DNA of 35,626 bases from Planctomycetota bacterium (GCA_022564995.1 JADFKK010000041.1:1-35626), one strand, 5' to 3'. Counted from the first letter of the stretch, positions 8,050 through 15,266 are shown. The notes: a model not told the origin generated them from the sequence alone. Made by a program: numbers and translations.

Positions 8050-8112
8050 AAAAAGAGCGACGACGGCAAGGAAGAGGTGGAAACTTACAAACCACCAAAA
8101 CCGTCGCCGCTC
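8050..8112 (-). terminator. Strong intrinsic terminator or attenuator between terL and the capsid gene
   Basis: In minus-strand RNA the 12-base arms GAGCGGCGACGG and CCGTCGTCGCTC pair fully with one G-U pair. The loop holds a second small stem (GGTGG/CCACC), and UUUUU follows directly. It starts 9 bases beyond the terL stop and ends 29 bases before the capsid ATG, which leaves no room for a separate capsid promoter downstream. Capsid expression therefore needs read-through or antitermination. Confidence 0.7.
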
Positions 8113-8120
8113 AGGACGCT

Positions 8121-9524
8121 TCAAGGATAACAAATCAAATCATGTTGCACTCTGTTCGGTGTGTGACTGTGGGTTCGCGCCGACAACATCGCCAGACTCA
8201 GGCTAGTTCCGCAGTCGCCGTGGCCGTCGGCAGCCGTCGATTTTGGTGGCTGCAATCTTACGCCGTTGGCACGCTCCACAACGCGCAACTTTCGCAAGTC
8301 GGGAATCAAATGGGGATGTTCGTACAAGTCGATCAACCCTTCGTTGAACGCTTCTAGCACTGCCATCGCCATCGTTCGCAAGTTGCCACCCGAAAACGGC
8401 ACCTGTCGAATCGGCACCCCCGATGCGTCGAGACGTTCGCAAAGCAACTCGGCCTTCCAGGGGTAGACGGCTACTTCCGAAAGGTGGTATCTCGAATGCA
8501 GGCGTTGGATCGTCTTCTCGACTTCGGTGACGCTGACACGCCTGCCACCTTCCGGCTTCCACCTTCGCACCTCGCACACCTTGAGCCTGCCAGTGCCGGG
8601 GTGCCATGTCTCTTCGGTTTCGTCCTCGGCTTCAATCACCCCGGCGTCGATCATCGCGCGTTGTGTCGACGTTCTGATCTTGCGTTTCGTCTTCTCTTCC
8701 AACCAGCCGACGTGCTTTGCGACGACGACAACAGCAGACGCATCGCGCGAGATTCCAAGATCAACGCCGGCAACGTACAACCAGCCATCCTCGATTTGTG
8801 TTGTCGGACCATCCAAGGTAATCGCATCGTCGATGAGTCTCCCGTCGAGTGCGTCACCCGATCCGCTGGACCACTGATTGAGCCAGAGCCGATTGAATGC
8901 GATCGGTGGAAGCAACCGACGTTGTTCTTCGAGTCGATCTTCGGTGATCCATGAAGCCTTCGGACCGTCCAGCCGGTGGAAATACCAGCCGGCCTCTTGC
9001 CTGGCCGCCTCGCGGAGTTTCCATTGCCACGATTCACCTTCACCAAAACCTGCATTCGAGATAACGACGATCAAGCAGTTCGCCCGCTTCGCCGCCGATG
9101 AGAAAAGAGAATCCCATAACTCAGCGTTTTGCCAGTGCGTGACTTCATCGCACAACACGAAGTCCGGCGTCGGGCCGTAGGACGATCCCACGTCGCTCGA
9201 CAAGATCGTCAACTCCGAACCCGTCAACCGATTCGTTACGCGGTACGTGTCCACCTTGATGATCGGGGCGAGCCACTCATTCATCTTGACCAGCCGGGCG
9301 ATCGCATCCCGCAGAAGTTTCGCCTGATCTTTGTCGGCAGCCGCGGCCAGCCCCAGTAGTTGACGCTGAGACGCCAGCAAGGCCCACGTCGCCATGGCGG
9401 CCAGTTCTACGGCTGCTGTGGCCGCTGCCGGCCAAACGTCGGCACCCTCGACGGTGAAGTCGGCCGGCAAGGCCGATCGATCCTCGCGAGCGTCAAACAT
9501 GCCGTGAGCTTCGAGCCTATCCAT
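8121..9524 (-). CDS. Phage terminase large subunit with no visible Walker A motif
   Basis: The 467-residue product shows LAAAADKDQAKLLRDAI, the Walker B-like PDFVLCDEVTHW and the motif-III-like VVISNAGFGEG. Its C-terminal nuclease has the acidic motif GVDLGISRDAS and an ending around DGHGDCGTSLSLA. Where the Walker A P-loop should be (about residues 31-41, WPAAATAAVEL) there is no GxxxxGK[ST] lysine, and the N-terminus is short for the family. ATP-driven packaging may therefore be lost. The ATG at 9524 has GGGAGG upstream and overlaps the preceding gene by 8 bases. The frame is open further upstream but lies over the zinc-finger and TerS genes. Confidence 0.87.
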   Translation of the reverse strand: MDRLEAHGMFDAREDRSALPADFTVEGADVWPAAATAAVELAAMATWALLASQRQLLGLAAAADKDQAKLLRDAIARLVKMNEWLAPIIKVDTYRVTNRLTGSELTILSSDVGSSYGPTPDFVLCDEVTHWQNAELWDSLFSSAAKRANCLIVVISNAGFGEGESWQWKLREAARQEAGWYFHRLDGPKASWITEDRLEEQRRLLPPIAFNRLWLNQWSSGSGDALDGRLIDDAITLDGPTTQIEDGWLYVAGVDLGISRDASAVVVVAKHVGWLEEKTKRKIRTSTQRAMIDAGVIEAEDETEETWHPGTGRLKVCEVRRWKPEGGRRVSVTEVEKTIQRLHSRYHLSEVAVYPWKAELLCERLDASGVPIRQVPFSGGNLRTMAMAVLEAFNEGLIDLYEHPHLIPDLRKLRVVERANGVRLQPPKSTAADGHGDCGTSLSLAMLSARTHSHTPNRVQHDLICYP

Positions 9525-9726
9525 GCACCACCTCCCGGCTCTCGGCTGGCGGGGCGATGTCCAGCGTCGGGAACGCATACCCCGGCTCGGCTGCCCTGAG
9601 TCGGCAGTCCTTCGAGCAATAGGGCGAGCGCTTGCTGTGCGCTCCGCACACAACGCACTGGTGGGGCCGGTGGTGCGGCGCCGTCGCCGGTCGATCATCC
9701 ATGAACAATGTGAGTTGATTGCCCAT
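9517..9726 (-). CDS. Small zinc-finger protein between the terminase subunits
   Basis: The 69-residue product has CVVC (about 24-27) followed by CSKDC (about 37-41), a likely four-cysteine zinc site. A GGGAGG ribosome-binding site precedes the ATG, and the 3' end overlaps the terL start. Phage packaging modules often carry a small HNH or zinc protein next to terminase, but no HNH triad is visible here. Its role is unknown. Confidence 0.65.
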   Translation of the reverse strand: MGNQLTLFMDDRPATAPHHRPHQCVVCGAHSKRSPYCSKDCRLRAAEPGYAFPTLDIAPPAESREVVHG

Positions 9727-9746
9727 CCGTGGGCCTCCCGTGGCCG

Positions 9747-10211
9747 TTACGCGGCCGGTATCGGTGTTTCGTACAAAGCGGCATACGGATCGACCTTGCC
9801 CGACGCTGGCAGATTCAGCCCCGCTACCTTGCGATCGCGAAGGTCCAGCGCCGCAAGGTGTGCCCGGTCGAAAGCGATCAGCAGTTCTGGTGTCAGCTTC
9901 CCGTCTACGTCGGCCAGCCGGCGACGATTCGCCAGAGCGGCCCGCGTGGCCTCCGTCGCGGAATGGATCAGCGCGGCATCGGCCACGCTCACTTTCCCGT
10001 GCGCGTCGACAACGGCATCTTCCAACGCCCGGCGGAAACGGTTGACCATCTTATCGATGTACGAATACGGCGACTTGCTGGCGAATAGGCCATGTCTCAG
10101 GCCGTTTCTGTTGCCGGGTTGACCTCCGGCCTTGCGGTCCGCGGATTGTCTGTTGCCTGCGGTATCGCCTTTGTTCGGCTGGTTTTCGTCGGTTGTGGCT
10201 TGTGCGATCAT
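9747..10211 (-). CDS. Probable terminase small subunit
   Basis: The 154-residue protein carries GGQPGNRNGLRHGLFA (about residues 29-44), a signature often seen at the N-terminus of TerS-like proteins encoded before large terminases. The rest is mainly alpha-helical and charged, with a disordered N-terminus. It lies upstream of the zinc-finger gene and terL on the same strand, 20 bases from the former. TerS recognises the packaging start site on DNA. The call rests on the signature and position. Confidence 0.65.
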   Translation of the reverse strand: MIAQATTDENQPNKGDTAGNRQSADRKAGGQPGNRNGLRHGLFASKSPYSYIDKMVNRFRRALEDAVVDAHGKVSVADAALIHSATEATRAALANRRRLADVDGKLTPELLIAFDRAHLAALDLRDRKVAGLNLPASGKVDPYAALYETPIPAA

Positions 10212-10283
10212 GTTTTCAGCCGTCCTGATTCGTCCTAAGTCGTGAGTACCTGCGAGGTTCTGCCAGCAGAACGTCCCACCTAC

Positions 10284-11099
10284 TCATTTTGTCGCAGGGT
10301 TATCGTGGTCTGCCGAGGATTCGGTTTTCGGTGGTCGGGTCAAACGCTGCCTCATCTTGCCACGCCTGGGGTGTGTGTGAGCCGAGGTTGTTTCTCTCGC
10401 CGGTGTTGCTTCCCCACCCATGCTGTCCCGCTGTCTCTGCTGCCTGGACGCCTCTTCTGCTGTCTCTGCCTCAGACGCCTTCCGTCTGGCGATGTTGGCC
10501 GTGGCGCCAACGTCACTGGTGCCTGCATCATTGGCGTTGGTGCCGTCGCCACTGGCGCTGGGCCTTGCTCCGTTCTCGACAGTTCGCAACGCGGATGGGT
10601 GCTTGGCTTGTGGTGTCTGGCCGTGTTTGCTGGCGTTGTCGACTCTTGAAACTTTCCGGTCGAGGTGCTGGTGTTCAAGGCCGAATGCGAAGGAGATCCG
10701 ATCGAGCACCTCATCGGCATCCGCGGTGCCGTCAACTTTCCGGCCGTTGACGACCAGTGCCCCAGACGATGGCCACCACTGGCCTGCTGCGAAATGCCTT
10801 AGTTTCGATTCTGGCCACAACTTTTTGATAATCTCGCGACTCAGGTGGAACGTCATAACGATCTGATTGCCGCGCCGAGGATTGTGACGGCCGGTTTTGA
10901 TCGTTAGGCCCATCCCCGTGGCCCTGGATCGAAAGTTCGGCAATTTCTCAGTCGCCGCGTCAATCAACTCTTTTCTCTCCGTCAACACCTTGCCTCGACT
11001 GGAAACGAACGACGGATCAACGTCGCGCGACTCGGCGTACGCGAGTTGGTCGATCGCCGCCGTAATGTCTTCATGGAAAATAGCCGGTGAATCGGTCAT
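10284..11099 (-). CDS. Hypothetical protein upstream of the packaging genes
   Basis: The 271-residue product from the ATG at 11099 has a folded-looking N-terminal part of about 150 residues, including TGMGLTIKTGRHNPRRGNQ and FAAGQWWPSSGALVVNGRKV. A long low-complexity polar tail follows, rich in Ala, Thr, Ser and Arg, probably disordered. The frame is open 77 codons further upstream and the ribosome-binding site at 11099 is weak, so the start is uncertain. It is the first gene of the packaging cluster, where regulators or replication proteins are often found, but it matches no family I recognise. Confidence 0.55.
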   Translation of the reverse strand: MTDSPAIFHEDITAAIDQLAYAESRDVDPSFVSSRGKVLTERKELIDAATEKLPNFRSRATGMGLTIKTGRHNPRRGNQIVMTFHLSREIIKKLWPESKLRHFAAGQWWPSSGALVVNGRKVDGTADADEVLDRISFAFGLEHQHLDRKVSRVDNASKHGQTPQAKHPSALRTVENGARPSASGDGTNANDAGTSDVGATANIARRKASEAETAEEASRQQRQRDSMGGEATPARETTSAHTHPRRGKMRQRLTRPPKTESSADHDNPATK

Positions 11100-11370
11100 A
11101 AACTCTAACCCTGTGAAATTCGAACTCTCTGGTTGAAACGTAATCTTCGGGTAAGGACTTTCGCCGAACCCGACTGGCCGCTTTGCAAAACCACTGCAAA
11201 ACGAGTCACGAACAAACGCCAAAGCTGGCTCTACCGCTCTTATTGCACAGCCTGAAACGCCGTCCGCCACACTCCTCGAAATTTCTTGTGCCTGCCCCCT
11301 TAAGCTGCCCAACCGTGCGGCCATTGCCACAGCCGGTGGGACGGTGTACGACTGCCGTGTGGATCAATCG

Positions 11371-11413
11371 GGACGCTGGCGGGCTGCAACCCGGGGGCCA
11401 GCGTCCTTTTTTT
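11371..11413 (+). terminator. Strong intrinsic terminator on the plus strand, no gene upstream
   Basis: Perfect 10-base arms GGACGCTGGC (11371-11380) and GCCAGCGTCC (11397-11406) are followed by seven T. No plausible plus-strand protein gene ends here, so it may close a small RNA or antisense transcript. It could also protect the minus-strand packaging operon from opposing transcription. Confidence 0.65.
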
Positions 11414-11523
11414 GCACTGCACTGCGGGTACTTTCAGTGGCGGCCCCTATGAGTTAAGTCACTGAGTCAAGTCGTGTTCATGCTGCACATCCTACGGGTG
11501 GCAGGCTCAATCCATTGGGGGTA

Positions 11524-11546
11524 AATTGTATCCGAGGGATACAATT
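11524..11546. promoter_or_regulatory. Perfect 23-base palindrome, candidate operator
   Basis: AATTGTATCC and GGATACAATT are perfect 10-base arms around GAG. It lies just beyond the regulator gene's 3' end and upstream of the packaging cluster, which fits an operator for that regulator. It could also be a second hairpin ending the regulator transcript, though a T-run is lacking. Confidence 0.5.
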
Positions 11547-11548
11547 CC

Positions 11549-11566
11549 CATAAGCGTCCGCTTATG
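11549..11566. repeat. Second palindrome overlapping the regulator stop codon
   Basis: CATAAGCG and CGCTTATG are perfect 8-base arms around TC. The right arm overlaps the last codon and stop codon of the MerR-like gene. With the neighbouring 23-base palindrome it makes two adjacent hairpins that could end the regulator mRNA or bind proteins. Confidence 0.5.
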
Positions 11567-12002
11567 CGTTAATCTTGTCCAATTCGGTTTCCACGGCAGC
11601 CGGCTCGCGGCATAGTTCGGCGACGGCCCTGAGCACCGGCGTCGATTGACCAGCCCGGCGAAGTCCCCCGAGAAGCCCGCCGATGAAGGCCGCGTCGATG
11701 CCGTAGAGCCGGCCCGATCCGCTGCCCGGCGCGATGCCGCAGCTCGGCAGTAGGCCGAATCTGGTCCATTTCGTAACTTGCCGGTACGTCATTCCGCTGA
11801 CCTGCTGCATTTGGTGGGACGTGAACTCTTGGCGGTCGCCGGCGAGTCGCTTGAACCGCGCGAGGGCCTGGGCGACGTTCACGACTATCATCGGAATATC
11901 GATGGTCGTGTCGATCTGCGAACGTCGCCGGAACGAAACGTCGCCGTCGGCATCGACGATGAGAAAGGGGCCTCGGCTTTCGATCAGTGTCTCGACGTAC
12001 AT
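11562..12002 (-). CDS. MerR-like DNA-binding regulator of the island
   Basis: The 146-residue protein has a MerR-type winged-helix segment at about residues 62-103 (VSGMTYRQVTKWTRFGLL, then GRLYGIDAA), preceded by a variable N-terminal part. The start at 12002 follows GGAGGTG by 6 bases. An upstream in-frame Met 10 residues before the same site overlaps the ribosome-binding site and is not preferred. MerR-like proteins of phages and islands act as repressors, activators or excisionases. Its place at the head of the leftward gene series suggests a master regulator or recombination directionality factor. Confidence 0.75.
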   Translation of the reverse strand: MYVETLIESRGPFLIVDADGDVSFRRRSQIDTTIDIPMIVVNVAQALARFKRLAGDRQEFTSHQMQQVSGMTYRQVTKWTRFGLLPSCGIAPGSGSGRLYGIDAAFIGGLLGGLRRAGQSTPVLRAVAELCREPAAVETELDKINA

Positions 12003-12080
12003 TTTTTTCACCTCCATGTGTTCCCGGATTGTCGACTCACATTTCAATTGTTATCTGCGGTTCGCCGTGGTCAACCAGTA

Positions 12081-12122
12081 GAAACAAGAAAAGGCCGACG
12101 CGGTGCGAACACCACGCCGGCC
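12081..12122 (-). terminator. Strong minus-strand terminator upstream of the regulator
   Basis: In minus-strand RNA a 13-base stem (two G-U pairs) closes a UUCG tetraloop, followed by UUUUCUUGUUUC. No gene on that strand leads into it, so it probably insulates the regulator promoter from leftward transcription entering from the chromosome. Confidence 0.65.
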
Positions 12123-12298
12123 GATGATTCATGCAGAAGAAACTAGCTCAAACCCCTGGAAAACACGATCTATCCGTACTGTAGGGAATGAGACGTTCTG
12201 CGGCGGGGGAGGGGAAGGGCGCGAACCACTTTAGCCCGGCGGCGTCATACGATTCAACTTGACGAACCGGGTTTTGCAGAAGCGATCCACCAGGCAGG
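12123..12298. other. Gene-free right end of the island
   Basis: This stretch lies between the insulating terminator and the right copy of the 18-bp repeat. No gene, tRNA fragment or repeat of the left border was recognised in it. The right attachment junction of the recombinase probably lies here or nearby. Confidence 0.4.
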
Positions 12299-12316
12299 TC
12301 AAATTAGGACACTACC
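12299..12316 (-). repeat. Right copy of the 18-bp inverted repeat bracketing the island
   Basis: TCAAATTAGGACACTACC is the exact reverse complement of 497-514. The flanking bases differ on both sides. Confidence 0.8.
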
Positions 12317-12361
12317 GGGGATTTTATTCCCTATCTGTCGCTAACGTCATCGACTAGAATT

Positions 12362-12498
12362 CTAGGCTCTGTCTCAAAACAAAGTAGAAGCGGCGTCCCG
12401 CCGCTTTCCGATGATTTCGCCTCGCGAAATCCCCGTATAACGCGGCAAGATGCCGCGCCTACTTGACCCGCCGAAAAGAGTTTTGCGACAGAGCCCAG
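12362..12498. mobile_element. MITE-like element of about 137 bp
   Basis: Terminal inverted repeats 12362-12380 and 12480-12498 match at 17 of 19 positions (core GGCTCTGTC). There is no coding sequence inside. The interior holds small GC-rich hairpins such as GCGGCGTCCCGCCGC and GCGGCAAGATGCCGC. It lies directly upstream of lepA and may affect its promoter. The parent transposon is not identified. Confidence 0.65.
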
Positions 12499-12541
12499 TA
12501 GTGAACGAAGCCCTGGGACATATTCTACAAGAACGATTCGC

Positions 12542-14338
12542 ATGAAACATATTCGGAACTTTTGCATTATTGCCCATATCGACCACGGTAAGTCGACTCT
12601 GGCCGATCGACTGATCCAGGCCTGTGGCGGCGTTTCGCAACGTGAGTTTCGCGACCAGATTCTCGACGGGATGGACATCGAGCGTGAACGGGGCATTACG
12701 ATTAAGAGCAATACGATTACGCTCACCTACCGCGCCGCCGACGGGCAAGACTATCTGCTGAATCTCATCGATACGCCCGGCCACGTCGATTTTTCGCACG
12801 AGGTGCGGCGCTCGCTGATGGCCTGCGAGGGCGCGCTGATTGTGGTCGATGCTTCGCAGGGGGTCGAGGCGCAGACGGTGGCCAACCTCTATCTGGCCCT
12901 GGAGTACGATCTGGAGCTGCTGCCGGTGATCAACAAGATCGATCTCCCGGCCGCCGACGTCGACCGGGTGCGCGAGGAGATTGACGCCGACTTGGGTCTC
13001 GATCCGTTTGCGGCGATTGCGATTTCCGCCAAGACGGGCGTCGGCATTGAAGAGGTGCTGGAGGGCATCGTCGAGAAGTTGCCGAGTCCCAAAGGCGATC
13101 CCGACGCGCCGCTCAAAGCCTTGGTGTTCGACGCCCACTTCGACAAGTTTCGCGGCGTCATACTCCAGTGCCGCGTGATGGAAGGCACCCTGAAGACCCG
13201 CGATACGATTCACTTCATGCACTCGGGCGGTGACTATACGATCGACGAGTTGGGCTACAATCAGTTGAAGCTCAATCCACAACCGCAGCTCGGCGTCGGC
13301 GAGGTCGGTTACATCATCGCCGGGGTGAAGAGTGTCCGGGATATTGAAATCGGCGATACCATCACGCGGCTCGATCGCCCGGCGGCCGAGCCGATTCCCG
13401 GTTATCAGAAAGCCAAGCAGGTCGTCTTTTCGTCGATCTATCCGATGAACTCGGACGATTACAAGGATCTCGTCAAAGCCCTGGACAAGCTGGCGATCAA
13501 CGACGCGGCGCTGACTTACGAAAAGGATAGTTCGGCCGCCCTGGGGTTCGGTTTCCGCTGTGGCTTCCTCGGCCTGCTGCACTTGGACGTGATCCAGGAA
13601 CGATTGCAGAGGGAATTCGACATCGGCCTGGTCATCTCGGCCCCGAGCGTGAAGTACAAAGTGACCTTGAGAAACGGCAAGACCATCGACGTTGATAACC
13701 CCAGCTATTGGCCCGACCCGACGCAGATCGACTCGGCCTCCGAGCCGTACATCAAAGCTTCGATCCTGCTTCCCGAAGAGTACGTCGGTCCGGTCATGGA
13801 GCTATGCCGGGAACATCGTTCGGACAGTCAGACGATGAATTATCTCTCCGTGGGTCGAGTGGAAGTGATCAGCGAGATGCCGCTCGGCGAGGTGCTGTTC
13901 GATTTCTACGGCAAGCTCAAGGCGATCACGCGGGGATACGGATCGTTTGATTATGTTCCGACCGAGTATCGAGACACCGACATCGTGAAGGTCGAAATCC
14001 TGGTCAACAAGGAACCGGTCGACACGCTGGCCTACCTGGTTCATCGCGACAAAGCACGACAGCGGGCGCTGCATTACTGTGAGCGGCTGGCCGAAGCGAT
14101 TCCCCGCCACCAGTTCAAGATTCCGATCCAAGGCGTCATCGGGGGCACCATCATCGCGCGCACGACGATTCAGCCTTACCGAAAAGACGTGACCGCGAAG
14201 CTCTACGGCGGCGACGTCACGCGCAAGAACAAGCTGCTCGACAAGCAAAAGAAGGGCAAGGCCAAAATGAAGCAGTTCGGGCAAGTCAACATCCCCCAAA
14301 AAGCCTTCGTCTCGGTGCTGCGTACCGACAAGGATTAG
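12542..14338 (+). CDS. lepA: Elongation factor 4 (LepA), translational GTPase
   Basis: The 598-residue protein has full family length. GTPase motifs are AHIDHGKST (11-19), the switch region ERERGITIKS, DTPGH (77-81) and NKID (131-134). The LepA-specific C-terminal domain is present, including GDVTRKNKLLDKQKKGKAKMK and an ending near QKAFVSVL. LepA is a ribosome-associated GTPase linked to back-translocation, translation initiation and ribosome biogenesis. The ATG at 12542 begins the conserved N-terminus MKHIRNFCIIAHIDHG. The MITE-like element ends 43 bases upstream. Confidence 0.98.
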   Translation: MKHIRNFCIIAHIDHGKSTLADRLIQACGGVSQREFRDQILDGMDIERERGITIKSNTITLTYRAADGQDYLLNLIDTPGHVDFSHEVRRSLMACEGALIVVDASQGVEAQTVANLYLALEYDLELLPVINKIDLPAADVDRVREEIDADLGLDPFAAIAISAKTGVGIEEVLEGIVEKLPSPKGDPDAPLKALVFDAHFDKFRGVILQCRVMEGTLKTRDTIHFMHSGGDYTIDELGYNQLKLNPQPQLGVGEVGYIIAGVKSVRDIEIGDTITRLDRPAAEPIPGYQKAKQVVFSSIYPMNSDDYKDLVKALDKLAINDAALTYEKDSSAALGFGFRCGFLGLLHLDVIQERLQREFDIGLVISAPSVKYKVTLRNGKTIDVDNPSYWPDPTQIDSASEPYIKASILLPEEYVGPVMELCREHRSDSQTMNYLSVGRVEVISEMPLGEVLFDFYGKLKAITRGYGSFDYVPTEYRDTDIVKVEILVNKEPVDTLAYLVHRDKARQRALHYCERLAEAIPRHQFKIPIQGVIGGTIIARTTIQPYRKDVTAKLYGGDVTRKNKLLDKQKKGKAKMKQFGQVNIPQKAFVSVLRTDKD

Positions 14339-14349
14339 ATCGGATGAAT

Positions 14350-14411
14350 CAGCCGCGACGCGCTAGCGTCCGGTTCTCGCGGGGGAACCGTGGGCTAGCG
14401 CCCAGCGGCTA
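14350..14411. repeat. Intergenic hairpin of the GCTAGCG family
   Basis: Outer arms AGCCGC/GCGGCT, GCTAGCG segments and inner arms CGGTTC/GAACCG form a long imperfect stem just after lepA. A closely similar hairpin is at 22612-22685. It may work as a terminator, but there is no T-run. Confidence 0.6.
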
Positions 14412-14444
14412 ATCCCAAGATTAAGGTTTGACATAACACTGGGA

Positions 14445-14555
14445 TTGTCCGCAGATGATCGCAGATGTCCGCAGATTCTAAGGTCGGCTGCCTTTGGTTT
14501 GTGCTCGGGTTACTACTTCCCTTGATCTGCGTGAATCTGTGAAATCTGCGGACAA
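14445..14555. repeat. Inverted GCAGAT/ATCTGC repeat cluster
   Basis: TTGTCCGCAGAT at 14445-14456 is matched by ATCTGCGGACAA at 14544-14555. Further copies of CGCAGAT and ATCTG lie between and beside them. This resembles short dispersed repeats of unknown role seen in many environmental genomes. Confidence 0.5.
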
Positions 14556-14623
14556 CTCATGTATTCGGTTGATCCCATGAGTCAATCTTGACAATGAACG
14601 GGGCTCGGTCTCAAGAGGCGATC

Positions 14624-15049
14624 ATGTGCGACGGCCGAAGACGCCTGCTCTATTTCGTCTGTGCCCTCGTCGTTTTGGCGCTGGGGCTCGCATCGCGCCA
14701 GTTCGGCATATACTTGCCCACTTTCGTTGCGCAATACGCGGGCGACACACTGTGGGCGTTGATGGTTTTTCTCGGCATCAGTGTCGCGGCGCCCCACGCT
14801 CGGGTTTCTCGTCGGGCAGGGATCGCCATCGCTTTAGCGCTGGCGGTCGAGATCAGTCAGCTTTACCACGCGCCGTGGATCGATGCGCTGCGCAGCACGA
14901 CGCTCGGGGGACTGGTGCTCGGGTTCGGGTTTTTGTGGACCGACTTGGCCTGCTACGCGACGGGGGTCTCGTGCGGCGCCGCGATTGACTACTTTGTATG
15001 TTCCAAGACACGCGCCGACTCGCCGAGCGGCGGCACCGAGGCCGGATGA
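14624..15049 (+). CDS. Small integral membrane protein, DUF2809-like
   Basis: The 141-residue product from the ATG at 14624 has about four membrane helices. It shows the pattern of DUF2809 proteins: a basic N-terminus (RRRLLYF), GLASRQFG, AGDTLWALMVFLG, EISQLYHAPWIDALRSTTLG and a final LWTDLACYATG. An AAGAGG site precedes this ATG. Earlier in-frame starts at 14588 (TTG) and 14594 (ATG) have weaker sites. The function of the family is unknown. The gene stands alone between lepA and the DUF1501 gene. Confidence 0.7.
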   Translation: MCDGRRRLLYFVCALVVLALGLASRQFGIYLPTFVAQYAGDTLWALMVFLGISVAAPHARVSRRAGIAIALALAVEISQLYHAPWIDALRSTTLGGLVLGFGFLWTDLACYATGVSCGAAIDYFVCSKTRADSPSGGTEAG

Positions 15050-15266
15050 ACCGAGTCGGCACACACATCTTGCCCAGGCATCAAGATCGCTCCGCTTGAC
15101 GTAACCATGGTGCAGCGGGAACGTACGGCCTCCCGATGAAAGAATCAGGAACGGGTCCAATTCTTGGCCAGATCGCGTCCCTGGCGTGCTCAGCTTGAAT
15201 TTGGATCACGTATTGGCTAACATTGATGCGTTGTTCTCCTAGACTCGGCACCACCATCGGAGGCGC

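Larger units (their letters stand above)
11100..11561. other. Control region with no convincing protein gene
   Basis: This 460-base stretch separates the regulator from the packaging cluster. It holds a strong plus-strand terminator, two palindromes, and a near-direct repeat of the motif TGCAAAAC near 11182-11201. The minus-strand frame of the downstream gene stays open through the first 230 bases, so part could be coding if that gene uses an earlier start. Confidence 0.4.
497..12316. mobile_element. Integrated phage-derived island with head and packaging genes but no tail genes
   Basis: The interval is bounded by an exact 18-bp inverted repeat. It holds a large serine recombinase, TerS-like and TerL proteins, an HK97-type capsid protein, a portal protein, a gp7/Mu-F head protein, a MerR-like regulator, two small zinc-binding proteins, small unknowns and an LRR protein. 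All but one are on the minus strand, with close spacing and several start-stop overlaps. No tail tube, tape measure, baseplate, holin, endolysin, helicase or polymerase is recognisable. Size and content fit a capsid-forming phage satellite or a shortened prophage. The exact integration joints are not established: no flanking direct repeat was found, and the inverted repeat may belong to an older transposon. Confidence 0.75.

Noticed and set aside
11183..11452. Plus-strand open frame of 89 codons in the island control region
   Set aside because: It runs straight through the strong terminator at 11371-11413 and has low-quality composition.
12042..12137. Minus-strand open frame of about 31 codons across the UUCG terminator
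   Set aside because: It has no ribosome-binding site and would contain the terminator hairpin; it is probably chance.
423..12541. Classical direct-repeat attachment sites or a tRNA target for the island
   Set aside because: No convincing direct repeat longer than a few bases was found between the two borders, and no tRNA sequence was recognised at either end.
12374..13582. Long open frame (402 codons) on the minus strand opposite lepA
   Set aside because: It lies wholly antisense to strongly conserved lepA and its translation matches no family; it is a by-product of high GC codon use.
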